Source: Gammaproteobacteria bacterium
Lineage (GTDB): Bacteria; Pseudomonadota; Gammaproteobacteria; Steroidobacterales; Rariloculaceae
Reading direction: 5' to 3'
Assembly (NCBI GenBank): GCA_022819855.1
Contig: JAJEGN010000017.1
Span: 1-64,000 of the forward strand
DNA length: 64,000 bases
Positions 7,953-16,682 of this stretch are shown one piece after another (the stretch's first letter is position 1; each line of letters opens with the position of its first letter). The notes under the pieces were generated by a model, which searched no databases, was not told where the DNA came from, and was given only the letters and a program-made list of their open reading frames with translations. A program made the translations under genes and the position numbers.

Positions 7953-9089
7953 TCACTCCAACTCGTTGATGTTGAAGATCTCGGCGCCCTCTTCCGGGGG
8001 GCCGTAGACGTTCATGCCGCCGCGCGGCGGGATGGGCAGACCGGCCGCGATCGCTTCCTCGACCTGCCGTTCGTAGGCGCGCTCCCCGCTCAGCGAGTGC
8101 CCGACTGCCCCGTTGCCCTCGTGGCAGGAATACTCGTACACCTGATAGTCCGGTTGCGTCGTGATCATCAGGCGGACCGTGAACGGCGCGGTGTACGCGA
8201 CGGGATCGTCGATCGTTGCAATGTACTCGATCATGTCGGGGTCGACGCGGGTCAGGCGCTCCGTGATGGTCATCTCGTTGCTGTGACGCGTGCCGTTGCC
8301 GTTGGCGCCGATGCTCGTTTCGTCGGTGAAGTTCTGCGTTTCGATCACGAGCGTATCGCCTTCCCAATGACCGCGAGCATTGCCCATGTATTGCCTGACC
8401 GGCGCGCTGAGATGAGGCCGGCCGTCCAGCGGAATGATCCGCGTGTCGTGAATCATCTCGTAGCTTATGGCGATCGTGTCAGGATTCTGGACGATTCTGA
8501 GCCCGTTGCCGTAGATCACGGGCAGAATCGAGCCCATGACTCCTCGCGTGATACAGCGGTCGTAGAGCGTGAAGTCCTCGAACGCGTCGAACGGCCCGGG
8601 ACCGAAGGTACCGCGGTCGCGGTTGCCGGCCCGCGCCCTGCCGGCCTCGGTCATCTCGGGAATTCTCCCATCCGGCGGATCCACGACGAGCGAGGTGTAG
8701 CCGAACGTCCGGATCCCCCACTCGTTGCGCAGGAACGTTTCGGTGTAGATGGCGCGGTCACGGCCCGCCTCGTCACGGCCCGCCCGCTCGGCGAACTCCT
8801 CGGACGTCAGAGACTCGCGCGTGCCGTGACGCGGGTTGCGGCTCGTCCCGATTCCACGCATGTCGTCCGTGCTCCACACGCCCTCGAAGCTTGGATCGCC
8901 CCAGGAAGTTCTCGGCGCCTCCCAGTTCGGGTCCGTAAGGGCCGCGGTCGTTGTTTCCGCCGGTACCGAGCGGATCGCGGAAGGTTCCGCCGTTGGGGGT
9001 CCACCCGGCCCCTGCGCCTGAGCGCTGCCCGAAATCAATAAAGTGACAGCACACGCCAAACCCGAATATGTGGTCAAGGCAGTTCGCAT
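7953..9089 (-). CDS. Exported GDTLVVET-family protein
   Basis: A 378-residue exported protein, the longest stand-alone member of the family here. The signal peptide ends near residue 25 (GSAQAQ). Family landmarks in order: GDPSFEGVWS (66-72), DRCITRGVMGSILPV, IVQNPDTIAISYEMIHDTR, the segment IIPLDGRPHLS, then HWEGDTLVIETQNF near residue 240, MTITERLTRVD, IEYIATIDDPVAYTAPFTV and EYSCHEGN. A C-terminal extension of about 60 residues contains GLPIPPRGGMNVYGPPE. AGAGGA precedes the ATG. It has no adjacent DUF6152 partner in its own direction, but converges on one. Unknown function, periplasmic. Confidence 0.83.
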   Translation of the reverse strand: MRTALTTYSGLACAVTLLISGSAQAQGPGGPPTAEPSAIRSVPAETTTAALTDPNWEAPRTSWGDPSFEGVWSTDDMRGIGTSRNPRHGTRESLTSEEFAERAGRDEAGRDRAIYTETFLRNEWGIRTFGYTSLVVDPPDGRIPEMTEAGRARAGNRDRGTFGPGPFDAFEDFTLYDRCITRGVMGSILPVIYGNGLRIVQNPDTIAISYEMIHDTRIIPLDGRPHLSAPVRQYMGNARGHWEGDTLVIETQNFTDETSIGANGNGTRHSNEMTITERLTRVDPDMIEYIATIDDPVAYTAPFTVRLMITTQPDYQVYEYSCHEGNGAVGHSLSGERAYERQVEEAIAAGLPIPPRGGMNVYGPPEEGAEIFNINELE

Positions 9090-9192
9090 CAGCTCATTCC
9101 TCTGTGTCTGTCCACGTCGTTGCGCGGCCTGGTTCGGACTGTTTACGACTTCAGCCGAGCGGCCGAAACGGTTCGCCGACAGGATAGGCGAT

Positions 9193-10938
9193 TCAGCGAC
9201 TCGTCTCCATCGGTAACGCGAATACGAACACGTTCGATCCGCCGGTCCCGGGCTCGAGATCCGGCAACAGCCGACCGGCGGTTGCGGCGACCAGGGACGG
9301 CCCGGTGCTTACCGCGACGAATTGGCGGCCGTCAACGGCGAAGCTGATCGGATAGCCGCTGACCGCAGCGTCGAGATCCGTCTCCCAAAGGACGTCGCCG
9401 CTTGCATCGTCGAACGCCCTGAACCCGCCGTGCGAATCTCCGCCGAACACGAGACCGCCAGCCGTCGCGACCAGCGACAGTGACGCGGGACGCTGGTCGA
9501 ATCGCCACAGGGCCTCGCCCGTTTCCGCGGAGACCGCCCAGATCGAGCCGAGGTTGTCCGTACCGGGCGCCAACTGGGGTGGCATGTCCAGACCGTAGAC
9601 CTGCGAAGGATCGCGCTCACCGGATTGGACCACTGCGTTCATGCAGGTGTTCTGCATCGGGACGTACATGGCGTTCGTCAGCGGGCTATAGGCGCCTGCG
9701 GGCCAGTTCCTGCCACCCGCGGCAGCCGGACAGATCATGATTTCCTGACCGGCCTGCGTGAAGAGCGTGTCGGGGTTGACCGTGACCTCGCCCGTCTCGC
9801 CGTCGATATCGCTCACGACGTTCTGCATGAGCGTCTCTCGCGCCCACAGAAACTCTCCGGTCGTCCGGTCGAGCGTGTAGACGATGCCGGTCTTGCCCGG
9901 GATGCCGGTGACGACCTGGCGGCGCTCGCCGGGCTCGATCGCCGGGTTGATCCACTGAACTTCGTCCGGGTCGGGTGCGACGGCCGTGTCGACGAGCACT
10001 CGTTCGAACGGATGATCGAGGTCCCAATGGTCGACGACGTGCTGGTAGTACCAGACGATCTCGCCTGTGTCGCCGTCGAGCGCAAGCGTGGAATTGTGAT
10101 AGAGATGCTTGTTGTCGTTGCCGCCAAGAATGAACTTCGGCGCGGGGATGGTTACCGAAGTACCGACGTAGACCATGTCGAGCACCGGATCGAAACTCGG
10201 CACCATCCAGGTACCGACGTGCCAACGCTCCTCGAGCGGCACATCCCCCCAGGTCTCGCCGCCGGGCTCTCCCGGACGCGGAATGGTGCGCGCACGCCAG
10301 AGTTCCGCGCCGGTACGCGCATCGTGCGCAGTGACGATGCACGATTCGTGGGTAGCGCCAGGCTGACATTGCCGCCCGGTTATAACCCTGCCGTTACCGA
10401 TGATCGGGCCCGAACTCGCACGCGCGGGCAGCGTCGCCTCGATGACCGGCGTTTCCCAGACGAGTTCGCCGGTTCGCGCATCGAGCGCGTACATCTGGTT
10501 GTCGCCGCTGCCGTTGATGATCGTCTCGCCCCAGATGGCGATATTCCGGTTGGTTCCGCCGCGCGCGCCTTCCGGGTACTCGCGCTCGTACTCCCAGAGC
10601 AGCTCGCCCGTCTCGGCATCGAACGCCTGGATGTAATCGTTGGCATTCGGCATGTACATCACGCCGTCGTAAACGAGCGGCGCGCCCTCGTGGATACCCG
10701 TGCCGACCGGGTGTTGCCAGACCAACTCGAGCCCCGCGACGTTGGCCGCGTCGATCTGATCGAGCGGACTGTAGCCCCAGCCGTCCGTCGTCCGTCGCCA
10801 GGACAGCCAGTCGCCAGGATCGGGCGAGTGCAGCATTGCGTCGGTCACCGGGGTGAATTCTCGAGGCGCCTGGGCGTTCCCCGGAAAGCTTGCAATAAAC
10901 GCGCCGATCGTTGCAGCGGATACGTAGATGTGTTTCAT
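9193..10938 (-). CDS. PQQ-dependent dehydrogenase (quinoprotein propeller)
   Basis: Periplasmic quinoprotein alcohol/sugar dehydrogenase family, which oxidises alcohols or polyols with PQQ and passes electrons to a cytochrome or quinone. The 581-residue product has a signal peptide (to about residue 22, FPGNAQ), then the eight-bladed propeller with repeated tryptophan-docking motifs such as DAETGELLWEY, DARTGELVWET, DARTGAELWRA, DGDTGEIVWYYQ, DRTTGEFLWAR and ASGDVLWETDL. GGRNWPAGAYSP and LPDLEPGTGGSNVFVFALP are typical of the methanol/ethanol dehydrogenase family. There is no cytochrome c domain, so an external acceptor is needed. Start ATG 10938 has GAGAGG 8-13 bases upstream and fits the signal peptide. 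Substrate not predictable. Confidence 0.9.
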   Translation of the reverse strand: MKHIYVSAATIGAFIASFPGNAQAPREFTPVTDAMLHSPDPGDWLSWRRTTDGWGYSPLDQIDAANVAGLELVWQHPVGTGIHEGAPLVYDGVMYMPNANDYIQAFDAETGELLWEYEREYPEGARGGTNRNIAIWGETIINGSGDNQMYALDARTGELVWETPVIEATLPARASSGPIIGNGRVITGRQCQPGATHESCIVTAHDARTGAELWRARTIPRPGEPGGETWGDVPLEERWHVGTWMVPSFDPVLDMVYVGTSVTIPAPKFILGGNDNKHLYHNSTLALDGDTGEIVWYYQHVVDHWDLDHPFERVLVDTAVAPDPDEVQWINPAIEPGERRQVVTGIPGKTGIVYTLDRTTGEFLWARETLMQNVVSDIDGETGEVTVNPDTLFTQAGQEIMICPAAAGGRNWPAGAYSPLTNAMYVPMQNTCMNAVVQSGERDPSQVYGLDMPPQLAPGTDNLGSIWAVSAETGEALWRFDQRPASLSLVATAGGLVFGGDSHGGFRAFDDASGDVLWETDLDAAVSGYPISFAVDGRQFVAVSTGPSLVAATAGRLLPDLEPGTGGSNVFVFALPMETSR

Positions 10939-11049
10939 GGACAATCCTCTCGGACACAGGCCGGCGCTGGACCGGAAGTCAGCTCCATGCCGTGGCGAAC
11001 CGCGATTTGGGTGGCTGTCCCACGACAACGCGCAGGCCCAGCCGACCGA

Positions 11050-12189
11050 TCACTCCAAAATTGTGCTGAGCGGCGGCAAGCGCGCGCCGCTGCCAGGGCC
11101 CGGCTCCTCGCCCGCAACGACGGGCAGCGTCAAGGTACCGATGCCCTCTATCGTCGCGACGATCTCCTCGCCTGGCTGCAGAAAACGCTGCTCACCGCGT
11201 ACCGCGGTGCCCATTCCAACGCCCCCCGACGTGCCGTTGTTGATCACGTCACCGGGATAAAGCGTGATGATGGACGAGGCATATTCGATGAGTTCGTAAA
11301 GCGAATGGATCATGTCGCCGGCTTGTCCTTCCTGCATCTGTTCGCCGTCCACGCTCAGCGTCTGGTGCAGTCGTTCCATCGGGTCGCCATAGAATTCCTT
11401 CGGCACGATCCATGGACCCTGCGGCGCGAAAGAGTCGTGACCCTTGCCCACGAACCAGTCCGACGTGAAGGGCGCACCACCCGGCGGGCGGCCGCCGCGA
11501 TCGGAAATGTCGAGCGAAACCATGTAGCCGAAGATGTAGTCCTGGGCATCGGCGGCAGAGACATACTTGGCCGCGCGGCCGATGACCGTACCAAGCTCGA
11601 CTTCCCAGTCCGTGCGGTCGCGGCCATACGGGATCACGACCGGATCACCATCGCCGATGACCGCGCCCCGGCTCGGCTTCAGGAACAGGTACGGCACGCC
11701 GCGGTTCTCCACGCGCTGCCGTTGCGCTGCGGCACGTTCCTCCGGCGTGCCGGTTTCATTGACGTGCGTATAGAAATTGACCGCGGCGTTGAGGATCTTG
11801 CCCGGGTACATGATCGGCGGGAGCGTGTCCACATCCCCAACGTCATGAACGAAATCAGGGCGGTTGTCCGCGTCGAGCCGGCCGCTCGCGACGAGTTCAT
11901 TGACGATCTCATACATGCGGGGCTTGAGCCCGTATTCGTAGCGACCGATGAGTTCGAGCATGTCGGCAGGCATCGGAATTGCCGGGTAGGACGAGTCCAT
12001 CTCGAGTGCCGTGTTCGCCGCGTCGAGTTCGACAACGAGACTGTCGCGCAGCACGATGCCGACGGTCGGTGCCCCCTGGACATCGAAGGTTCCGACCTTG
12101 AAGGGCTCGGCACTCGTCGGCGACTGCGCCTGAAGGGACATCGGGCTTGCGAGCACGATGAGCGAGGCAACGGCCAAGGTGATACGCAT
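11050..12189 (-). CDS. Exported fumarylacetoacetate hydrolase (FAH) family protein
   Basis: FAH-family enzymes cleave or decarboxylate beta-diketo acids and related oxo acids in aromatic catabolism and normally lack signal peptides. This 379-residue product begins with a clear one (residues 1-22, ending MSLQAQ). The FAH core is intact: YLFLKPSRGAVIGDGDPVV, the metal-ligand Glu residues in DWEVELGTVIG, YIFGYMVSLDISDR with the third acidic ligand, GPWIVP, and PGDVINNGTSGGVGMG. The N-terminal about 100 residues form the usual small domain. ATG 12189 is preceded by GGGGG. It lies downstream of no obvious operon partner, 111 bp after which the PQQ dehydrogenase gene begins on the same strand. Secreted FAH-like hydrolase, substrate unknown. 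Confidence 0.88.
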   Translation of the reverse strand: MRITLAVASLIVLASPMSLQAQSPTSAEPFKVGTFDVQGAPTVGIVLRDSLVVELDAANTALEMDSSYPAIPMPADMLELIGRYEYGLKPRMYEIVNELVASGRLDADNRPDFVHDVGDVDTLPPIMYPGKILNAAVNFYTHVNETGTPEERAAAQRQRVENRGVPYLFLKPSRGAVIGDGDPVVIPYGRDRTDWEVELGTVIGRAAKYVSAADAQDYIFGYMVSLDISDRGGRPPGGAPFTSDWFVGKGHDSFAPQGPWIVPKEFYGDPMERLHQTLSVDGEQMQEGQAGDMIHSLYELIEYASSIITLYPGDVINNGTSGGVGMGTAVRGEQRFLQPGEEIVATIEGIGTLTLPVVAGEEPGPGSGARLPPLSTILE

Positions 12190-12498
12190 GGTTTTTTCCC
12201 CCTGATGGCCTTTCGATGCCATCCAGATGAAGCGGCGATTCGACGCCGGAAACGTCCTGATCTTTCGGCAAACTTCTACGCGTGCCCGGCGGACCTGTCA
12301 AGGTCGCCTGCCCGGACACCCGCCCGGCCCGGCAACCGCGAGCGCCGCGCGCGCGGGCCACGGGCGATGCAGAGCGGCCTGCAGGGCATGCAAGCCGCTA
12401 CAATGCGTCCAGATGCAAACCGCAGCCCACCGCGGCCGCGCCCGGGCGCGAGCCGCCGCACACGATCGACTCCCTCGGAATCTTCCCTACCTGAACTC
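12190..12498. other. Divergent intergenic region, no gene seen
   Basis: This 309-base stretch separates the exported FAH gene (minus) from ornithine aminotransferase (plus) and must hold promoters for both. It is very GC-rich. Open frames here, including the extension of a very long plus-strand frame that runs antisense through the FAH and PQQ genes, have no protein-like features. I cannot assign promoter boxes with confidence. Confidence 0.3.
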
Positions 12499-13701
12499 AT
12501 GACGCGCACAGCCGACATCATTCGCGAGACCGAAGCGGTTACGGCCCGCAACTACGCCCCGCTGCCGGTCGTCATCGCCCGCGCCGAGGGTGTGTGGGTC
12601 TGGGATGTGGACGGGCAGCGCTACCTCGACTGCGTCAGCGGCTACTCCTCACTGAATCAGGGTCACCGCCATCCGAGAATCGTTGCGGCGCTGATGGAGC
12701 AGGCCGAACGACTGACACTGACCTCCAGAGCGTTTCACAACGACCGGATGGGGCCGTTTCTGAATCGCCTTTGCAGGCTTTGCGGGATGGACATGGCGTT
12801 GCCCATGAATACCGGCACGGAAGCCGTCGAAACTTCGATCAAGCTCGCGCGGCTCTGGGGCTACCGGAGCAAGGGCATACCAGACAACAAGGCCGATATC
12901 GTCGCCTGCAGGAACAACTTCCATGGCCGGACGACAACGCTGGTCGGATTCTCGTCGGAACCGCAGTATCGCGACGGCTTCGGGCCCCATACACCCGGTT
13001 TCACCCTCGTCGACTTCGGCGACCCGGAAGCACTCGCTGCCGCGATAACTCCGAATACCGCCGCCTTCCTGGTGGAACCGATCCAGGCCGAGGCCGGCGT
13101 ACTCATGCCGCCCGAGGGCTTTCTTGCCGAAGCACGGCGAATCTGCAGCGCGAACGATGTCCTGCTCGTTCTGGATGAAATTCAGACCGGGCTCGGCCGC
13201 ACGGGCAAGCTCTTCGCGTACGAGCACGAAGCCGGCGCCAGGCCCGACATCCTGATCCTCGGCAAGGCACTCGGGGGCGGCGTCTACCCGGTATCGGCCG
13301 TCGTTGCCTCGGCGGACCTGCTGGGCCTCTTCCGGCCCGGCGATCATGGCAGCACTTTCGGCGGCAACCCCCTTGCAGCCGCGGTGGGAGAAGCCGCGCT
13401 GGCGGTCATCGAGGAAGAAGCGCTTGCAGAACGCGCGGCCGAACTTGGCGCGCATCTGCACGATGCGCTGGATGCCATTCGCTCACCTGCGATCCGCGAG
13501 ATCCGCGGCCGCGGGCTGCTGCTCGGCATCGAGATTGCCGACGAAGCTGGAACCGCACTCGGCTACTGCTCGCGGCTCGCCGAGCGCGGCGTGTTGACCA
13601 AGGACACACACGCGCAGGTCATGCGGCTCACTCCACCGCTGACCATCGGCAAGCCCGAACTCGATTGGCTCGTGGAACAGCTCGCTGCGGTATTCGCCTG
13701 A
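12499..13701 (+). CDS. rocD: Ornithine--oxo-acid transaminase
   Basis: A class III PLP-dependent aminotransferase of 400 residues, converting ornithine and 2-oxoglutarate to glutamate semialdehyde and glutamate in the cytoplasm. Seen: VWVWDVDGQRYLDCVSGYS, NQGHRHPRIV, MNTGTEAVETSIKLAR, CRNNFHGRTT, LVEPIQAEAGV, LVLDEIQTGLGRTGK with the cofactor-binding Asp, and the PLP-binding lysine in LGKALGGGVYPVSA (about K256), then GSTFGGNPLA. These match ornithine aminotransferase better than acetylornithine or 4-aminobutyrate aminotransferases. I took ATG 12499 as start because MTRTADIIRETEAVTARNY is the expected N-terminus; no strong ribosome binding site is visible. The gene stands alone among periplasmic functions. 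Confidence 0.92.
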   Translation: MTRTADIIRETEAVTARNYAPLPVVIARAEGVWVWDVDGQRYLDCVSGYSSLNQGHRHPRIVAALMEQAERLTLTSRAFHNDRMGPFLNRLCRLCGMDMALPMNTGTEAVETSIKLARLWGYRSKGIPDNKADIVACRNNFHGRTTTLVGFSSEPQYRDGFGPHTPGFTLVDFGDPEALAAAITPNTAAFLVEPIQAEAGVLMPPEGFLAEARRICSANDVLLVLDEIQTGLGRTGKLFAYEHEAGARPDILILGKALGGGVYPVSAVVASADLLGLFRPGDHGSTFGGNPLAAAVGEAALAVIEEEALAERAAELGAHLHDALDAIRSPAIREIRGRGLLLGIEIADEAGTALGYCSRLAERGVLTKDTHAQVMRLTPPLTIGKPELDWLVEQLAAVFA

Positions 13702-13859
13702 ACCCGGTTTCCTTCGGCCGATCGTGGTACGAGTGGATTGCGGGTAAGCGAATACTCCTTCAGTTCCGTGTCGAAGGTCGGTGCGCACTCGCGGTGCGGC
13801 TGGAGCACCGTCGCGGCATGTTCGGTTGGCCGGTCCCTGCAGGCGGCGCGAGGCAGACC

Positions 13860-14342
13860 TTATTCCCAGTTGTCGATGGCCTCGCGCTGCAGCGACCCCG
13901 CCGGATACTCGCTGAGTTCAATGCGGATACCGTTGAGATCGGTGACGTTTGCGAGGATCGCATTCGTACTGCCCGAACGCGGTTCGGACACATTCGCACC
14001 GCGCTCGCCGTACATCCCGGTCGCCGCATCCATGTTCGCGACCTCAATGCCGAGATGCGTGAGTCCCGGCGGCCGGTTTTCGTTTGTGCTCTGCAGCTCG
14101 ATGAATGTATTGCGGCTGATCTGCACGTAGACGAGCACGATCTGGCCGGCATCGTTCACGACGCGAAACGCTTCCGGAAAACCCATGGTCCCGGTGTAGT
14201 ACTCGATTGCCGCATCGAGGTCGGGCACGGCGATACCGACGTGGTTGAGTCCAAGGATGCCGCCGTTGCCGTTCTGGGCGGTCGCGATCTGGACGAGCGA
14301 ACCGACAACGATACCGCTCAGGAACAAGCTGATGGTGCGCAT
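13860..14342 (-). CDS. Exported VOC (glyoxalase/bleomycin-resistance fold) family protein
   Basis: A 160-residue vicinal-oxygen-chelate protein with a signal peptide (MRTISLFLSGIVVGSLVQIATA, residues 1-22). The two beta-alpha-beta-beta-beta modules keep all four expected metal ligands: H in LNHVGIAVPD, E in TFIELQST, H in LTHLGIEVAN and E in IRIELSEY. The spacing resembles glyoxalase I or methylmalonyl-CoA epimerase-like VOC enzymes. Export is unusual for this fold. CAGGAG precedes the ATG. It faces ornithine aminotransferase convergently and has no operon partner. A metal-dependent isomerase, lyase or binding protein in the periplasm is likely; substrate unknown. Confidence 0.87.
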   Translation of the reverse strand: MRTISLFLSGIVVGSLVQIATAQNGNGGILGLNHVGIAVPDLDAAIEYYTGTMGFPEAFRVVNDAGQIVLVYVQISRNTFIELQSTNENRPPGLTHLGIEVANMDAATGMYGERGANVSEPRSGSTNAILANVTDLNGIRIELSEYPAGSLQREAIDNWE

Positions 14343-14683
14343 ATTGTTCTCCTGTTTTCCTGCATGGCCTTCCCAAATGTGATTTGAACATGGCCTGACC
14401 GGGCAGCCGGCCAGTCAACCGGCATTTCCGGCGTTACCGGCGTTACCGGCGTTACCGGCGTTACAAGACATGATGCGGTCCGGATGCCCAACAATCCAGA
14501 GATCGGGTCAGCGATCGCCGGTTGTCTCCACGACCGGAGCGGCAGGATCGATGCCCCCGTCGCTCGCCGTTGCATCCTTCGCCAAGGGCAACACTGACAT
14601 AAGCTGAGGTTGACGGTCACGCCGCGTTGAGTTGCAATGGTTCAGTTCTCATCCGTCCAGCATCTGCGGGGGATTGGCGCGTC
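14343..14683. other. Divergent intergenic region with short tandem repeat
   Basis: A 341-base region between the VOC gene (minus) and a small secreted protein gene (plus). It must contain both promoters. Its one visible feature is a 9-bp tandem repeat at 14419-14463, listed separately. No convincing gene is present. Confidence 0.4.
14419..14463. repeat. 9-bp tandem repeat, four perfect copies plus one degenerate
   Basis: The unit CCGGCGTTA occurs four times head to tail at 14428-14463, preceded by a degenerate copy CCGGCATTT at 14419-14427. It lies in a divergent promoter region, about 80 bases before the VOC start and 220 bases before the next plus-strand start. Such an array can change copy number by slippage. 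Any regulatory role is inference. Confidence 0.9.
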
Positions 14684-15187
14684 ATGAGAAGCCTCAGTTA
14701 TCCGACGGTACTTGCAGCGGCCGTTCTCGCGGTAATCGTCATGCCCGGTGCGGCACAAGCGCAGTTCGGCGGGTTCGTGAACCTGCCGCGCAATGACTTC
14801 ACCTGGGTCTGGGGAGACCAGGACGATGCCGAGCGCGGCCGGGGCCGCGACATCAATGTGCGGTCGACCGACCGCGGTTTCGACTGCACGCTTACCGCAG
14901 CGTTGCGACCGAGCAATCAGATGACTCCGATGGACATTCGGCAGCTCGAGAACAACCTGCGCACCGCCATGGACTTCATCTACTACAGCGCCAACACGAT
15001 GTACTCGATGGAGCGAAGCTTCGACCTGGATTGGGGCAAGCTCGATTGCGCCAGGATGCAGCCCAGCGAAGCCGATGAGGACAAGCAGGCGGAGCGCGTC
15101 AACAGGGCGCTCGAACGGGCCCGGCGCGAGCAGGCCGAGCGGCGCGAACGCCGCGAACGGCAGGAAGCCAGGGAGGACAGGCGCTAA
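14684..15187 (+). CDS. Small exported protein with charged C-terminal helix, unknown function
   Basis: A 167-residue protein I do not recognise. Residues 1-25 are a signal peptide ending GAAQAQ. The central domain (about 26-130) includes NLPRNDFTWVWGDQDDAERG, GFDCTLTAALRPS, MDIRQLENNLRTAMDFIYYS and LDWGKLDCARM; its two Cys could form a disulfide. The last 35 residues are almost all Arg, Glu and Ala with heptad-like spacing, a likely charged helix or coiled coil. GGGGGA lies 9-14 bases upstream of the ATG at 14684. No operon partner. Probably a periplasmic structural or chaperone-like protein, but this is a guess. Confidence 0.65.
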   Translation: MRSLSYPTVLAAAVLAVIVMPGAAQAQFGGFVNLPRNDFTWVWGDQDDAERGRGRDINVRSTDRGFDCTLTAALRPSNQMTPMDIRQLENNLRTAMDFIYYSANTMYSMERSFDLDWGKLDCARMQPSEADEDKQAERVNRALERARREQAERRERRERQEAREDRR

Positions 15188-15237
15188 CCGCCGTCAAACG
15201 CACCACCCGGCTTATTGCCGAGGCCGACCGTACCTGG

Positions 15238-15266
15238 GGCCAGGCAAGGGCGAACCTTCGCTGGCC
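15238..15266. terminator. Candidate hairpin between convergent genes
   Basis: GGCCAGGCAAGG at 15238-15249 and CCTTCGCTGGCC at 15255-15266 pair at ten of twelve positions around the loop GCGAA. It lies in the 90-base gap between the small secreted protein gene and a convergent amidohydrolase gene. There is no T-run, so termination is only a possibility. Confidence 0.35.
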
Positions 15267-15277
15267 ATGGCTTGAGT

Positions 15278-16555
15278 TCAGTTCAGCTTGTCGACGACGA
15301 CTTCCCCGTCCTTGACGACGAGCACGACATCGTGCACGTCATTGATATCGGTCAGCGGATCGCCGTCCAGGATCACGATGTCGGCACGCTTGCCGGCTTC
15401 GAGCGTACCGGTCTCGTCGCCGAGCCCGGCTGTAATAGCCGCGTTCCTTGTCAGCATCTGCACGATGTCCGCGTGAGAAAACACGAGTCTCAGCGGCCGA
15501 AGTTCATGCGCAAGCGAATCGTCCGGCAGGAAACGCACGTCCGTACCGTAGCCGTAGAGAAGGCCGCCCTCCCAAAGCAGGCGCGCGTTGACCGGCCCCT
15601 GCCCCGCGCTTGACAGCGTGTTGTAGGGAAACGGATCGAGGTCGCGGAAACGCGCGACGTTGTCGTGTCCCGTTCGTTCGCGAACCATCGCGTTGTCAAC
15701 GTCGAAGGTCGGTACGAACACGCCAAGCGTCGATACCATCGGGATACCGGAGTCGACGATCGTGCGGACCTGCTCCTCCGTCAGATGACCGATGTGCGGG
15801 GTATGCACGAGAACGTCCGTGCGAGCTTCGACGGCCGCCAGCGTGTCGATCACGGTCACCGCATGCGTGATCGACGCCATACCATGCCGTCGCGACTCCT
15901 CTGCGACAACGGCCAGAGTTTCAGTCTCGGGTCCGTCGGGTGTCGTGACAATGACGGTCTTTACGGCGTCGAAGCCGGCGTCCGCCAAAGCCTGTACCGC
16001 GGCGCGGGTCTGCTCGTGCGGTATGGCTTCGGCCGTCTCGGCGACCCGGTTGGGTCCGCGTGACTGGTCGATGCGCGCGGGATCGACGCCGGCAACGAAA
16101 CCACCGGGACCCGCCGCCAACGGCACACGACCTGATGCGATGAGGCGCGGCCCCTGGATTTCGCCGTCTGCCAGGCGTCTTCTGAGTTCGAGAATCTGCT
16201 CCGGGGCGTCGCCGGCCGACAGAATCGTCGTGAAACCGGCTTCAAGCCAGGCACGCATGTTCTCCTCGGCTTCCTCGGCCAGCCATTGATCCGGATCTCC
16301 CAGAATCACGTGACGGTGCGCATCCGTAAACGCCGGCAGGACCGTCCGGCCGCCGGCGTCGATTCGCGTGCCGCCTTCGCCAGCGGCGCTCTCTGCAGAG
16401 ACCGAAACGATTCGTCCGTCGCTGACGACGACGCTGCCGTTGTCGATGATTCCGCCGTTGCCGTCAACGATTCTCGCGTTCTCGATCACGAGATCCTGAG
16501 CCAGCGCCATGCTCGGGAAAGCCGCGACAAGGAAAAAGGCCGTCACTCGTCTCAT
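15278..16555 (-). CDS. Exported amidohydrolase family protein
   Basis: A 425-residue metal-dependent hydrolase of the amidohydrolase superfamily (imidazolonepropionase/Xaa-Pro dipeptidase-like branch). A signal peptide (about residues 1-19, ending SMALAQ) puts it in the periplasm. The N-terminal beta-sandwich is followed by DAHRHVILGD with metal ligands H80 and H82, AVKTVIV with the lysine that is carboxylated in this family, the later His in ASITHAVTV and LVHTPHIGHL, and Asp in YGYGTDVRF. C-terminal LEAGKRADIVILDGDPL closes the sandwich. AGGAGG precedes the ATG. Shares architecture with the lipoprotein amidohydrolase at 24996-26303. Substrate unknown, probably an amide, lactone or dipeptide. 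Confidence 0.9.
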   Translation of the reverse strand: MRRVTAFFLVAAFPSMALAQDLVIENARIVDGNGGIIDNGSVVVSDGRIVSVSAESAAGEGGTRIDAGGRTVLPAFTDAHRHVILGDPDQWLAEEAEENMRAWLEAGFTTILSAGDAPEQILELRRRLADGEIQGPRLIASGRVPLAAGPGGFVAGVDPARIDQSRGPNRVAETAEAIPHEQTRAAVQALADAGFDAVKTVIVTTPDGPETETLAVVAEESRRHGMASITHAVTVIDTLAAVEARTDVLVHTPHIGHLTEEQVRTIVDSGIPMVSTLGVFVPTFDVDNAMVRERTGHDNVARFRDLDPFPYNTLSSAGQGPVNARLLWEGGLLYGYGTDVRFLPDDSLAHELRPLRLVFSHADIVQMLTRNAAITAGLGDETGTLEAGKRADIVILDGDPLTDINDVHDVVLVVKDGEVVVDKLN

Positions 16556-16682
16556 CTTGCGAATCCTCCTGAAACTTGAGGGCCATCATAAAGCAAGTCG
16601 GATTCCGGCAACCGCGGATCGACGCGTTGAGCGCAAGCGAGCGCGGACACGTGAAATGCCGTCCGTGCCAATCGATATCGGC

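Noticed and set aside
9625..12498. Very long plus-strand open frame running antisense through the PQQ dehydrogenase and FAH genes into ornithine aminotransferase
   Set aside because: Only the part from 12499 has protein-family features. The upstream part mirrors the third-position GC bias of well-supported minus-strand genes and has no domain, signal peptide or ribosome binding site.
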